NCBI GenBank assembly: GCA_964474635.1 | Contig: CAYYTT010000019.1 | Location: 1-37,504, forward strand | Source: CAYUYV01 sp964474635 | GTDB taxonomy: Bacteria > Pseudomonadota > Alphaproteobacteria > JAJFIK01 | DNA: 37,504 nt | Direction of reading: 5' to 3' | Shown here: positions 1-7,734 of the stretch, one piece after another | Layout: every line of letters starts with the position of its first letter | Position numbering within the stretch: position 1 is the first letter of the stretch | Position numbers and translations under genes: made by a program | Notes under the pieces: model-generated | The model's database searches: none | Seen by the model: only the letters and a program-made list of their open reading frames with translations | Told to the model about the DNA's origin: nothing

Positions 1-57
1 ACGCGACCCTCTCTTGTCCTTGTCTCCAACCCACTTCCCCCCCCTTTCGGTGCCCCC

Positions 58-837
58 ATGGCCAAGACCCAAGCCCCCACCCCCATCGATGCTTACGACA
101 TGGTCCCCTTCACTGCCGCCCTGGCCGACGGCAAACCCTGGAGCGCGCCCGTTTACAGCCGCGGCGCGGGGCCGGTCATTGTCGTTTTGCAGGAGCTGCC
201 CGGCATCGGCCAGGAAACCCTCGCCTTCGCCGACCGTTTGGTGGCGGCGGGTTATCGGGTGGCCATGCCCCACCTCTTCGGCCCCATTGGCCGCACGGCG
301 ATCCTGTCAAACACAGGGCGGGTGCTCTGCATGCGGCGGATCTTCCACCTCTTCGCCAAGGATCGCACGAGCCCTGTCGTGGCCTGGCTCATCGCCCTGT
401 GCCGGCACTTGCGGGACAGGAGCGGCAGCGAGGGCGTTGGCGTCGTCGGCATGTGCCTGACAGGCAATTTCGCCCTGTCTCTCATGATCGACGACAGCGT
501 TCTGGCGGCCGTGGCGGCCCAGCCTTCCATGCCCCTTTTCGCACAAGATGCCCTGCACATGGCGCCTGAGGAAGTCGCCTCCATCCGCGCCCGTCTGGAC
601 AGGGTCGGCCCCGCGGAGGCCTTCCGATTTGATGGGGATACGCTTTGTACGGCGGAAAAATTCGAGGCGCTGGATACGGCCTTCAATGGCGCCGGGCAAG
701 AACGCGTGGCCTTGACGACCTTGCCCGGCCCCGGACATTCGGTCTTTACCGGCCACTTTGTGAATGAGGCCGGCCATCCAACCCGCGAGGCGCTGGAGCG
801 CATCCTCGCCTATTTCAGCCGTACACTGAAACCTTGA
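58..837 (+). CDS. Dienelactone hydrolase family protein
   Basis: Alpha/beta-hydrolase of the dienelactone hydrolase family (259 aa), probably a cytosolic esterase or lactonase. Seen in the sequence: the VVLQELPGI strand with Glu46, the position of the glutamate that contacts the nucleophile in this family; the nucleophile elbow GMCLTG with Cys133 in place of serine; and GPGHS with His227 near the C-terminus. Asp192 or Asp194 in RFDGD could complete a Cys-Asp-His triad. Length fits the family (about 230-260 aa). There is no signal peptide. The ATG at 58 is the first sensible start, but the C-rich DNA before it carries no clear Shine-Dalgarno, so translation may be leaderless or weak. It runs towards the histidine kinase gene, with only 19 bp between the two stops. 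Substrate unknown. Confidence 0.85.
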   Translation: MAKTQAPTPIDAYDMVPFTAALADGKPWSAPVYSRGAGPVIVVLQELPGIGQETLAFADRLVAAGYRVAMPHLFGPIGRTAILSNTGRVLCMRRIFHLFAKDRTSPVVAWLIALCRHLRDRSGSEGVGVVGMCLTGNFALSLMIDDSVLAAVAAQPSMPLFAQDALHMAPEEVASIRARLDRVGPAEAFRFDGDTLCTAEKFEALDTAFNGAGQERVALTTLPGPGHSVFTGHFVNEAGHPTREALERILAYFSRTLKP

Positions 838-856
838 CCCGCGCCAGCGACGCGCG

Positions 857-2422
857 TCAGGCGGCCTGGCGCGCGTCGCCCGGCAGGGCCTCGGGCCCGT
901 CTTCCATGAGGCTGAAGAGGTCCTCGTCCTCACGGTCGAAATCGCTCGGCGCGGGCGATACGGGCAGAAGAACCCGCACCGTGGTGCCCACGCCTTCTTC
1001 ACTGTCGATGATCAGTGTCCCCGCATGGAGGCTGACAAGCGCCTTCACGATCGCAAGCCCGAGCCCCGTGCCCGGCAGGCCGGCGCGCGGCCCGTCCGCG
1101 TCCTCCGGCAGGGCCGGCCGGGCCCCGCCCGCCTGGTGGACCTGCTCAAAAGGCCGGCCGAGGCGTCCCAGCGCGTCCTCAGGGATCCCGACGCCGGTGT
1201 CCGCGACGGACAGTTCGAGCCAATCCCCCTCGCGGCGCAGCGAGACGCAGATCTTGCCGCCCGAGCCCGTGAACTTGATGGCATTCGACAAAAGATTGAG
1301 CAGCACCTGGCGCATGGCCCGCGCATCCGCCTGCAGATCGGGCACCGCCGGGTCGATGTCCACATCGAGTTTCAGGCCCGCCTGGCGTGCCGAATAGGCG
1401 GTCGTCTTCAGGCATTTTTCGATCACGAGGGGCATACGGACCGTTTCCATCATCAGGTCATAGCGCCCCGCCTCGATCTTGGACATATCGAGAATGTCAT
1501 TGATCAGATCGAGCAGATGGCGCCCGCTCTCGTGGATGTAATCGGCGTATTCCTGATAGCGCCGCGCGCCAAGGGGGCCGAACATCTGCACACACATCAC
1601 TTCGGAAAAGCCGATGATGGCGTTCAGCGGTGTGCGCAGCTCATGGCTCACACTGGACAAAAAGCGGGTCTTGGCAAGGCTCGCCGCTTCGGCCCCGTCG
1701 CGGGCCTGCTCCAGCATGGCCTCCCGGCGCTTGCGCGCCTCGATGCAGTGAACGGTGGCGATGAAGCCGGCACTGCCCCGCTGGGCAAGACCGGCGCGCA
1801 AGGGCGCGGCACGCATTTCAACCCAGCGATAGCCCCCGTCCCGGTGACGCAGCCGCATGTCGACCGATCGGGGCCCGTCATGGGGGATCGGGTCGCCCCG
1901 GCGCATCTCGGCCAGCAGCAGTTCCAGCTCTGGCCAGTCTCCCGGATGCACGGTGCCATGGAGCGTGTGCCCCAGAAGCGATTTGCCACTGTGCCCCAGA
2001 AGGGTCTGGCACCCGGGCGAAACGCTTAAAGCCCGCCCCTCCCGGTCGTGGTGGACGAAGAGATCCGCCCCCTGCTCATAGAAGACCCTATAAAAGGCCG
2101 CATGCCCGCGCAGGCGGTCCATCTCGAAAAGGGCCGCCGCCAGTCCGAGCGCGGTCAGAAGGGCCGCAATCGGCACGACGATCATGGCCTCAAGTCCGGC
2201 CGCCACCGCAACGCAGGGGAGGATCACAAGGCCAAGGGCCGCCGTCACCACGCCGAGGATCGCGGCGGCAAGGCCAAGGGGCCGCCCTTCCAGCGCGCCC
2301 CAGTTCGGACGCAGCCAGCGGGTGGGCAAGCCAGGCCCGACACGCCGCGCAGGGCGATCGAAGAACCGCGCTCCCAGCGCGGGGGCCAGCCGTGTCAATC
2401 TTTCGAGGGCAGTCCGCGGCAC
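857..2422 (-). CDS. Membrane PAS sensor histidine kinase
   Basis: Sensor kinase of a two-component system (521 aa from the GTG at 2422). Order of parts: two hydrophobic segments near residues 50-98, a PAS/PAC sensor region (about 108-230), a HisKA dimerisation domain with SHELRTPLN (phospho-acceptor His260), and a HATPase_c domain with N-box NLLSNAIKF, G1 box DTGVGIP and G2 box GTGLGLA. It ends in an acidic tail with no receiver domain, so it needs a separate response regulator, and none adjoins it. I prefer the GTG at 2422 because a GAGG/GGGG stretch lies just upstream; a TTG at 2485 would add 21 residues without a good ribosome site. It is divergent from the secreted protein at 2685. The HisKA motif resembles alphaproteobacterial PleC/DivJ-type kinases, but that is a family resemblance only. 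Confidence 0.92.
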   Translation of the reverse strand: MPRTALERLTRLAPALGARFFDRPARRVGPGLPTRWLRPNWGALEGRPLGLAAAILGVVTAALGLVILPCVAVAAGLEAMIVVPIAALLTALGLAAALFEMDRLRGHAAFYRVFYEQGADLFVHHDREGRALSVSPGCQTLLGHSGKSLLGHTLHGTVHPGDWPELELLLAEMRRGDPIPHDGPRSVDMRLRHRDGGYRWVEMRAAPLRAGLAQRGSAGFIATVHCIEARKRREAMLEQARDGAEAASLAKTRFLSSVSHELRTPLNAIIGFSEVMCVQMFGPLGARRYQEYADYIHESGRHLLDLINDILDMSKIEAGRYDLMMETVRMPLVIEKCLKTTAYSARQAGLKLDVDIDPAVPDLQADARAMRQVLLNLLSNAIKFTGSGGKICVSLRREGDWLELSVADTGVGIPEDALGRLGRPFEQVHQAGGARPALPEDADGPRAGLPGTGLGLAIVKALVSLHAGTLIIDSEEGVGTTVRVLLPVSPAPSDFDREDEDLFSLMEDGPEALPGDARQAA

Positions 2423-2684
2423 GGTATCCCCATCCTCTGATCCATCCTGCCTGCCCAAAAGCGGGCCAGGATGTGCTCTAACCAAGTGCTCTTCGACCCC
2501 GTTAACCTCTGGATTAGGGCGCGACCCTTAATGAAACTTGAACAAGACGCACAGCCCGTGGATTACGGCGCGAGTCCAGGCATTTCCTGGCCTTCCGCCG
2601 GGCGGTATTTGGGCAATTCCCAAAGCGGCACAGGCCAGCGGGCCCGTTCGGGGCGACTTTGTTAATCAGGTGAGGCGAATCAGC

Positions 2685-3860
2685 ATGCGACAGGGCGAGG
2701 GGCGATACGGCACGGCATTCGGATGCGCGGTCATGGTGCTGGCTTTTCTGGCCGGCCCGGTGAGCGCCGCCGCCGCCCAGGAACCAGAGGAGCAACCGGA
2801 GGGCAACGCGCGGTCATCCGGCGAGACGGGCACGCCCGCCGGCCAATTGCCGGCGACGCTGCCCTTCGGGACCTTGATCGAAGAGGATCTGGAGACCGGG
2901 GCGTCCGCGGACGAGCCCCCAGCCAATAGGACAGCGGACGAGGACGCGCCCACGGCCCCCCAATCGGCGCCGCCGCCGCCTTCCCCGTTGAACGACGCCG
3001 CCGAGAGCGCGGATTTGGCCGCCGAGGACGCCGAACCGGTCGATACCGTGCCGCCGGCCGCCATCCCCGACCGGACCGGCAGCATCCTTTTGACCCCCGG
3101 CGCCCTGGCGGGGGCATACCGCACCCTGGTGCGGAACATGGCGGGGCTCGCCGCCCTGTCCTTCAGGGACCCTGAGCATATTCGCCTGGCGACACGGCTG
3201 ATCCGCAATCAGGATCCCCATGCGGTGGCGCGGGGCTGGTTCACCCATCATGCGATCCTGGCCGCCAATCATCCGGCCTATTTCGCCGCCATCCGCGCCC
3301 AGGCCCGCAGCCTGGGCGAGAGCCGGTTCCTGGCGTGGATGACGGAGGATCGCAGCCGCCTGCGCAACGCCCCCGGATACGATGCCACCCTCGCGGTGAT
3401 CCTGGAGGCCATCAACGCGGAGACGCGGCGCATGGCGGCCATGGGCAATCTGTTGCTGGCCCGCGCGCTCGACTTGCAATCCACGCGGCTCGGGGATGCG
3501 GCATTGTTCAGCCAGGTGACGGCCGCGAACGCCGAATCCCTGGCACCGAAATACGACCTCTCGCGGCAGTTGGATCCGTCGGCCCTGAGCCCGCGGTCGC
3601 GCGAAAGCCTGGACCGGATCATGGAGATCGCGGCGCTGCTGATCCTGGGCAAGTCCGAGCCCAATGATCTGGCCCGCATGAACCAGATCGCCAGCGAGCG
3701 GCGGATGGATTTTTGCGTAACCGAAGCGCGCCTCAATTTCAGCCGCTGTATCGCCGCGACCCGCCATGACGAGGAACGCGCCTTTTGCATCGGGCGCCAC
3801 GGGGTGGAGCAGCTTGGGGCATGCTGGCGGGGCCTGCTCACCCAGACGGACGATGACTGA
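2685..3860 (+). CDS. Secreted protein of unknown function
   Basis: 391-aa protein I do not recognise. The ATG at 2685 follows an AGGTGAGG ribosome site and begins a clear Sec signal peptide (hydrophobic core VMVLAFLAG, Ala-rich cleavage region near residue 31), so it should be periplasmic or exported. An upstream TTG at 2538 would bury the signal peptide and is rejected as start. After the signal there is a long low-complexity Glu/Ala/Pro-rich linker (about residues 32-125), then a mostly helical domain. The last 60 residues hold four cysteines (DFCV, SRCIA, AFCIG, GACWR) that could form two disulfides. It lies 41 bp ahead of the DUF192 gene on the same strand, so the two may be co-transcribed. 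Nothing in it suggests catalysis. Confidence 0.8.
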   Translation: MRQGEGRYGTAFGCAVMVLAFLAGPVSAAAAQEPEEQPEGNARSSGETGTPAGQLPATLPFGTLIEEDLETGASADEPPANRTADEDAPTAPQSAPPPPSPLNDAAESADLAAEDAEPVDTVPPAAIPDRTGSILLTPGALAGAYRTLVRNMAGLAALSFRDPEHIRLATRLIRNQDPHAVARGWFTHHAILAANHPAYFAAIRAQARSLGESRFLAWMTEDRSRLRNAPGYDATLAVILEAINAETRRMAAMGNLLLARALDLQSTRLGDAALFSQVTAANAESLAPKYDLSRQLDPSALSPRSRESLDRIMEIAALLILGKSEPNDLARMNQIASERRMDFCVTEARLNFSRCIAATRHDEERAFCIGRHGVEQLGACWRGLLTQTDDD

Positions 3861-3901
3861 GCCTTTATGCGGCCCACGGACAGCTTGAGGGATGATTGAC
3901 C

Positions 3902-4402
3902 ATGACGGCACGGCAGTGGGCCCTGATCGGGACGGTCTTCACGGCACTCTGCTGGACCCAGGCGACCGGCGCGGTCCAGGAAGAGGCGACCCGAGACGGC
4001 CCGGGGCCACAGGAGCTTGAAACCGCCGCGCGCGGCCTTTTCACCGTATGCGGACGGGCGCTTGCCCTTGAAATCGCACGCACACGTGCGCAATTGCGTC
4101 AGGGCCTGATGTATCGGGACGGCCTGAAACCCGGAACCGGCATGATCTTCGTCTATAAGCCGCCCAAATGGGCCGCCATCTGGATGCGCAATATGCGCTT
4201 TCCCATTGATGTCGGCTTTTTCGACCGGGAGGGCCGGCTGATCAATTTCGAGCGCGCCGTTCCGGCTCCGGACGAGCTGCCCGACGATGATGTGCCGCGC
4301 TATCGCTCTGAAAGCCGCGCCGCCTATGCGGTGGAGGTCACGGCGGGCTTTTTCTCGCGGATCGACGACCCGGACGCCTGCACGCTTTCGCCGCTGCCTT
4401 AG
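3902..4402 (+). CDS. DUF192 family exported protein
   Basis: 166-aa protein of the DUF192 (COG1430) family, whose biochemical role is not established. An N-terminal hydrophobic stretch (WALIGTVFTALCW, ending near ATGA) looks like a signal peptide. The domain covers about residues 45-160 with the family hallmarks RQGLMYRDGL, GMIFVY, WMRNMRFPIDVGFFD and the glycine turn before LINFERAVPAP. A TTG at 3896 is an alternative start; GAGG at 3887-3890 lies 11 nt before the ATG and 5 nt before the TTG, so both are possible. It follows the secreted unknown protein at 2685-3860 and converges on the DUF427 gene. Stand-alone exported DUF192 proteins of this size are common in alphaproteobacteria. Confidence 0.88.
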   Translation: MTARQWALIGTVFTALCWTQATGAVQEEATRDGPGPQELETAARGLFTVCGRALALEIARTRAQLRQGLMYRDGLKPGTGMIFVYKPPKWAAIWMRNMRFPIDVGFFDREGRLINFERAVPAPDELPDDDVPRYRSESRAAYAVEVTAGFFSRIDDPDACTLSPLP

Positions 4403-4511
4403 AGGGCCGCGTCCCTAAGGCGCACCATTCCTGGGGCCCCCGGCCGCAGAGCGCCTGCCGTTTGGGCCGGTGCCGGGCTGTGTCCTTACCGTGGGCGTCT
4501 CATCGATACGC

Positions 4512-5093
4512 CTACCATCCTCCAGTCCCCGGCTCCCCCTTGATGGGGCCTGTGAGGGTTGAGGTCACCCAGCCCGCGTAGAACCCGCCGGGTTGAGGCC
4601 GCGCCTCTTCGGCGCCCACGAACACCTTGTCGACCTTGGGCGCGTAGAACCCGAACCATCCGGCCACCCGCTCATAGCCCTGGCCAAGATCGGTAAGGGG
4701 ATCGGGATAGGTGAAGGCCCCGTGCTCCACGCTAACGGCGCCGTCCCGCAAGTCATAATGGATGGCCGCCCCCTTCCATTCGCAGAAGGTCACATAGTCG
4801 GTTTCCATGAGGACATCCGTCGAGACATCCTGGGGCGGAAAATAATAGACCGGCGCGCCCGCCGTCTCGACGATCCGCATACCCCTTGATGTCTCGGCGA
4901 TGGTGCGCCCCCGCCATTCCACGCGCAAAACAGTGTCCACGGGCTCAACCGCGGGCGGCCGGGGAAAATCCCACACTGATTCCTGTCCCGGGCCTGGAAC
5001 CTCCACGCGGTCCGGCCTGCTCGTGCGTGTCACGCGGTAGCGCGCCACCTGGGCGATGATTTGCTCATGGGACGGCAAACGGGCTTTGGACAT
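4512..5093 (-). CDS. DUF427 domain-containing protein
   Basis: 193-aa cytosolic protein of the DUF427 (COG2343) family, a small beta-rich fold of unknown function. The family pattern is visible: a beta-strand pair VLRVEWRGRTIAET, then VYYFPPQDVSTDVL, FCEWKGAAIHYDL, and WFGFYAPKVDKVFVG near the C-terminus. The ATG at 5093 is chosen because GGGAG sits a few bases upstream; the frame stays open further up, but that extension lacks family similarity. It converges with DUF192 (109 bp between the stops) and diverges from the small secreted protein at 5304. No catalytic residues can be assigned. Confidence 0.88.
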   Translation of the reverse strand: MSKARLPSHEQIIAQVARYRVTRTSRPDRVEVPGPGQESVWDFPRPPAVEPVDTVLRVEWRGRTIAETSRGMRIVETAGAPVYYFPPQDVSTDVLMETDYVTFCEWKGAAIHYDLRDGAVSVEHGAFTYPDPLTDLGQGYERVAGWFGFYAPKVDKVFVGAEEARPQPGGFYAGWVTSTLTGPIKGEPGTGGW

Positions 5094-5303
5094 GGGGCTC
5101 TCCCTTGGCAGCAACGGCGCTGCGGGTACCGACAATTTGAGACAAGTCTTGGACAAACTAGACGGGCATTTCCTCAAAGTGCCGGGCAAACTTGCCGCAA
5201 CTTCGCGATGAACACGGATCAAAGGCGGGCGCCGCGGTCAAGCCGGCCTTTGGGTCCCTGCGCCACACTCCCCCCATCAACACGACGAACCGAAGGGGTG
5301 GCC

Positions 5304-5720
5304 ATGCTGCGCATTTTGATCATTCTGCTCGCCGTTGCGCTTGTGATGCCGGAAAAGTGGCTGCCCGCCAATCCATACAGCCAAGCCCAGGCCGAGGGCG
5401 GGGAGGATGTGGGGGTGGGCGACCTTATGGCGCTGGCGCGGCGCGTGGGCAGCGACGTCTCAGGCCTGTGCATGCGCGAGCCTCTTGTCTGCTCCACAAC
5501 CGCCCAACTCGGGGGACAGGTGCGCGACCGGGCCCTCGCCTGGACCAGTGCATTCGGCACCTGGCTTGAGGGCCTCGGCGAGGACATGGAAGCGATCCAG
5601 GACGCTGGGTTTGATGATGCGGGCGGGCGGTACTCCGGGCGCTACGAAGAGAATGTCCATTGGGACGAGGCGAGCCAACGCTGGCGCCCGCAAAGCGACC
5701 GCCAGCGCCGGGGCATCTGA
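5304..5720 (+). CDS. Small secreted protein, DUF5330-like
   Basis: 138-aa protein. It starts with a short charged tip and a hydrophobic run (LRILIILLAVALVM), i.e. a signal peptide or N-terminal anchor, so it is probably periplasmic. The body has GLCMREPLVCSTTAQLGG, resembling the FC-R-P-x-x-C pattern I associate with DUF5330 proteins of rhizobia and relatives; the two cysteines could be disulfide-linked. The ATG at 5304 follows GAAGGGGTGG, a strong ribosome site; a longer frame exists upstream but lacks one. The C-terminal quarter is hydrophilic and Arg-rich. It precedes an intergenic repeat array broken by an assembly gap. The family assignment is from memory of the motif only. Confidence 0.65.
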   Translation: MLRILIILLAVALVMPEKWLPANPYSQAQAEGGEDVGVGDLMALARRVGSDVSGLCMREPLVCSTTAQLGGQVRDRALAWTSAFGTWLEGLGEDMEAIQDAGFDDAGGRYSGRYEENVHWDEASQRWRPQSDRQRRGI

Positions 5721-5750
5721 CCGCCCCCCCGTCCCCCGCCTCAGCCCTTT

Positions 5751-5959
5751 GCGCCGAAAGCGGGGGGGCGCCAAAAGCGAGGGACGCCGAAACTGAGGGG
5801 CGCCNNNNNNNNNNNNNNNNNNNNNNNNNNNNNNNNNNNNNNNNNNNNNNNNNNNNNNNNNNNNNNNNNNNNNNNNNNNNNNNNNNNNNNNNNNNNNNNN
5901 NNNNTGCGCCGAAAGCGGGGGGGCGCCAAAAGCGAGGGACGCCGAAACTGAGGGGCGCC
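5751..5959. repeat. 16-bp tandem repeat array around a gap
   Basis: Left of the gap are units with a 16-17 bp period, each beginning RCGCC and followed by an A-run and a G-run (for example GCGCCAAAAGCGAGGG then ACGCCGAAACTGAGGG). The 55 bases at 5750-5804 are repeated exactly at 5905-5959 on the other side of 100 Ns. The array is non-coding and lies between the DUF5330-like gene and the sufE-like gene. Confidence 0.85.
5805..5904. other. Assembly gap, 100 N
   Basis: Exactly 100 unknown bases flanked by identical 55-mers. A round number of Ns between identical 55-base ends is what contig ends overlapping by one k-mer would look like (inference). The true sequence may contain a single copy or a longer array. 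Confidence 0.95.
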
Positions 5960-6032
5960 TTTGACCCGGCGCCCACCGGACCCTAAGTCTAGCGGGACAG
6001 ACAAAACCTCCAGAACCAATCGGACCCGCCCC

Positions 6033-6467
6033 ATGAATATCGAAACCCTGATCGACGATTTCGCGTTCCTGGACGATTGGGAAGATCGCTACCGGCACGT
6101 CATCGAATTGGGCAAGGCACTTGATCCGCTGGCACCGGAGGAGCGCACGGACGCCACCAAGGTCGCCGGGTGCGCCAGCCAGGTCTGGTTGGTGTGCGAA
6201 CGATCAAGCGACAACGACGACGCCCTTGTCTTCCGCGGCGAAAGCGACGCCCACATCGTCCAGGGCCTTATCGCGATCCTATTGGCGCTCTACTCGTGCA
6301 AGACGCCTAAGGACATTCTCGCGGTCGATGCGCGCGCCGTCTTTGAAAAGCTTGGCCTGAACGACGCGCTCAGTCCGCAACGCTCCAACGGTCTGTTCTC
6401 CATGGTGGAACGGATCCGCGCGGACGCTTCTTCGGCGCTGGGCGAGACGGAACGCCAGACCGGCTGA
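6033..6467 (+). CDS. sufE: SufE-like sulfur acceptor
   Basis: 144-aa SufE family protein, the partner that takes persulfide sulfur from a SufS-type cysteine desulfurase for Fe-S cluster assembly in the cytosol. The active cysteine is in KVAGCASQVWLV (Cys47), the family signature loop, and the helix GLIAILLALYSCKTP and the segment LGLNDALSPQRSNGLFSMVERI are also typical. The ATG at 6033 gives the usual length; the frame is open to 5961 but without family sequence. No other suf genes are present, so this is a stand-alone copy. It is tail-to-tail with the DnaA-like gene (16 bp between the stops), an arrangement I recall from other alphaproteobacteria. Confidence 0.93.
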   Translation: MNIETLIDDFAFLDDWEDRYRHVIELGKALDPLAPEERTDATKVAGCASQVWLVCERSSDNDDALVFRGESDAHIVQGLIAILLALYSCKTPKDILAVDARAVFEKLGLNDALSPQRSNGLFSMVERIRADASSALGETERQTG

Positions 6468-6483
6468 CCCCGCCCCACGCCAC

Positions 6484-6909
6484 TTAAAACCGCTTGCAGC
6501 CGGCGCAACCACGCTCCTCCCGAAATTCCCGGAACAGTCGGTCGAGAAATTCCAGCACCCGGTCGAGGTCGGGATCGTCCCGGCGTTCCTCAACGATCTT
6601 GCAGGCGTGGGTGGCCGTCGTGCGGTCCCGCCCGAAAGCCCGGGCCACCCGCCCGTAATCAAGCCGCAGTGAGACATGGCACACATACATGGCCACCTGC
6701 CGCGCCAGGGCCACAGGGGCCTTGCCCCGGGACTGGGCACGTAAATCCTCCATTGGAACGGCGAACAACTCCGCGACGACGACCTGCACAAAGCGCACGA
6801 GGCACAGGGGCGGCACCGCGCTGCGACGCAACGAAGGCGCCGCCGGGCCGCAACCACGTGGACAGGGGCTCGAGACAACGATTTCAGCCTCAAACTGACG
6901 CTCCAACAT
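6484..6909 (-). CDS. DnaA domain IV-like DNA-binding protein
   Basis: 141-aa protein whose C-terminal two thirds resemble domain IV of the replication initiator DnaA, the helix-turn-helix that reads DnaA boxes. Seen: APVALARQVAMYVCHVSL (basic helix), LDYGRVARAFGRDRTTATH (HTH with the signature RDRTTxxHAC) and a trailing KIVEERRDDP. The AAA+ ATPase domain and domain I are absent, so it is not an initiator. The N-terminal 45 residues include a cluster of prolines and cysteines. The ATG at 6909 is preceded by AAGGGAG. It is divergent from an XRE regulator across a 203-bp promoter region. It could bind DnaA-box-like sites as a repressor or competitor, but that is inference. Confidence 0.85.
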   Translation of the reverse strand: MLERQFEAEIVVSSPCPRGCGPAAPSLRRSAVPPLCLVRFVQVVVAELFAVPMEDLRAQSRGKAPVALARQVAMYVCHVSLRLDYGRVARAFGRDRTTATHACKIVEERRDDPDLDRVLEFLDRLFREFREERGCAGCKRF

Positions 6910-6947
6910 CCCAACTCCCTTCTCGTTTGGTGCAAAGCGCGTTAGTC

Positions 6948-6989
6948 ACTTGCGGATTGCGCCGTACAAAAGTAACAATATACGCAAGT
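6948..6989. promoter_or_regulatory. Putative divergent promoter/operator
   Basis: ACTTGCG at 6948-6954 is mirrored by CGCAAGT at 6983-6989, bracketing a locally AT-rich stretch. Within it, TTGCGC (6957-6962) and TATACG (6980-6985) are about 17 bp apart, as in a sigma70 promoter firing towards the XRE gene. TACGCAA here is repeated, inverted, at 7688-7694 just after that gene. The assignment is by eye. Confidence 0.35.
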
Positions 6990-7059
6990 TAATCCTTTTT
7001 CCATACGTGTGGATAACATCCCCCGTACACGTTGGGTTAGGCTAGGCCCAGGCAAGCGG

Positions 7060-7099
7060 GTGTCGGACCGGCTCGTGATCCCGGGTCCGACACGGTCCG
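7060..7099 (+). promoter_or_regulatory. Two alternative hairpins ahead of XRE gene
   Basis: GTGTCGGACC (7060-7069) pairs perfectly with GGTCCGACAC (7084-7093). Part of the same left arm, CGGACCG (7064-7070), can instead pair with CGGTCCG (7093-7099), whose end overlaps the GGAG (7099-7102) that would serve the start at 7113. The two hairpins exclude each other. Confidence 0.4.
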
Positions 7100-7112
7100 G
7101 AGCGTTGACGTC

Positions 7113-7670
7113 ATGCACAACAAACTTCGGTACTTTCGCAGGGCCCGAAACATGACCCTGGCCCAGGTGGCCGATCGGCTCGGCACAACGCCCCAGACCG
7201 TGTCGCGTCTTGAAAACGAGGTCATCACCCTGTCGGCCGACTGGCTGACCCGGTTCGGAGAGCTCTTCGATGTGGATCCGGGCCAGCTCCTGGGCGGCAC
7301 ACCCGCACAAGCCATCGAACAAATCGGACGCCTGGACCGGTACGGACGCCTGATCGACGAGGCCGCCGAGGGCTTCGACCTCGCGCTGCCCGCAGGACCG
7401 ACACTGGCGGTGACCATGGGATCGGACATCGGTCCCTACAGTGCCGGTGATGTGCTGCTTGCAAGCCGCCTGGAAGGCCCTGACATGGCCAACGCCATCG
7501 GTCACGACGCCCTTGTGGCGGTGCGCGACGGGCCGGTGTTGCTGCGCAGGCTGATCAATGGCGCCACTGGCGATTTCACCCTTGTGCCGCTGGCCAGCGG
7601 GGGCGACGTGCATTATCACGCACGGCTGAATTGGGCCGCGCGCATTACGATGCGCATCAGTTATTTTTGA
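7113..7670 (+). CDS. XRE regulator with S24-like C-terminus
   Basis: 185-aa transcriptional regulator. Residues 5-60 form a helix-turn-helix of the XRE/Cro type (MTLAQVADRLGTTPQTVSRLEN). Residues 95-170 resemble the LexA/S24 peptidase fold found in phage-type repressors: GSDIGPYSAGDVLLAS aligns with the segment that normally has the nucleophilic serine, and VLLRRLI with the segment that normally has the catalytic lysine. Here the lysine is Arg and the serine context is altered, so self-cleavage is unlikely; the domain may serve dimerisation. The ATG at 7113 has GGAG 10 nt upstream, inside a possible hairpin. It diverges from the DnaA-like gene. No prophage genes lie nearby, so it is probably a chromosomal regulator that may control its own divergent promoter. 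Confidence 0.8.
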   Translation: MHNKLRYFRRARNMTLAQVADRLGTTPQTVSRLENEVITLSADWLTRFGELFDVDPGQLLGGTPAQAIEQIGRLDRYGRLIDEAAEGFDLALPAGPTLAVTMGSDIGPYSAGDVLLASRLEGPDMANAIGHDALVAVRDGPVLLRRLINGATGDFTLVPLASGGDVHYHARLNWAARITMRISYF

Positions 7671-7734
7671 ACGCGATTTATGCAAATTTGCGTAAGGTGG
7701 CGCCGCCGTCCCTTATCACGAGGGCCAAGGGCGC

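Noticed and set aside
841..872. GCGCCAG...CTGGCGC hairpin at the DLH/kinase convergence as a terminator
   Set aside because: It has no T-run and lies partly in the kinase coding sequence.
2502..2516. Possible CtrA box in the kinase / secreted-protein intergenic region
   Set aside because: TTAA is followed after seven bases by ATTA, only a partial match to TTAA-N7-TTAA; too common by chance to call.
5304..5720. Longer version of the small secreted protein starting at 5061
   Set aside because: The extension covers the divergent promoter and would place the signal peptide about 80 residues inside the protein.
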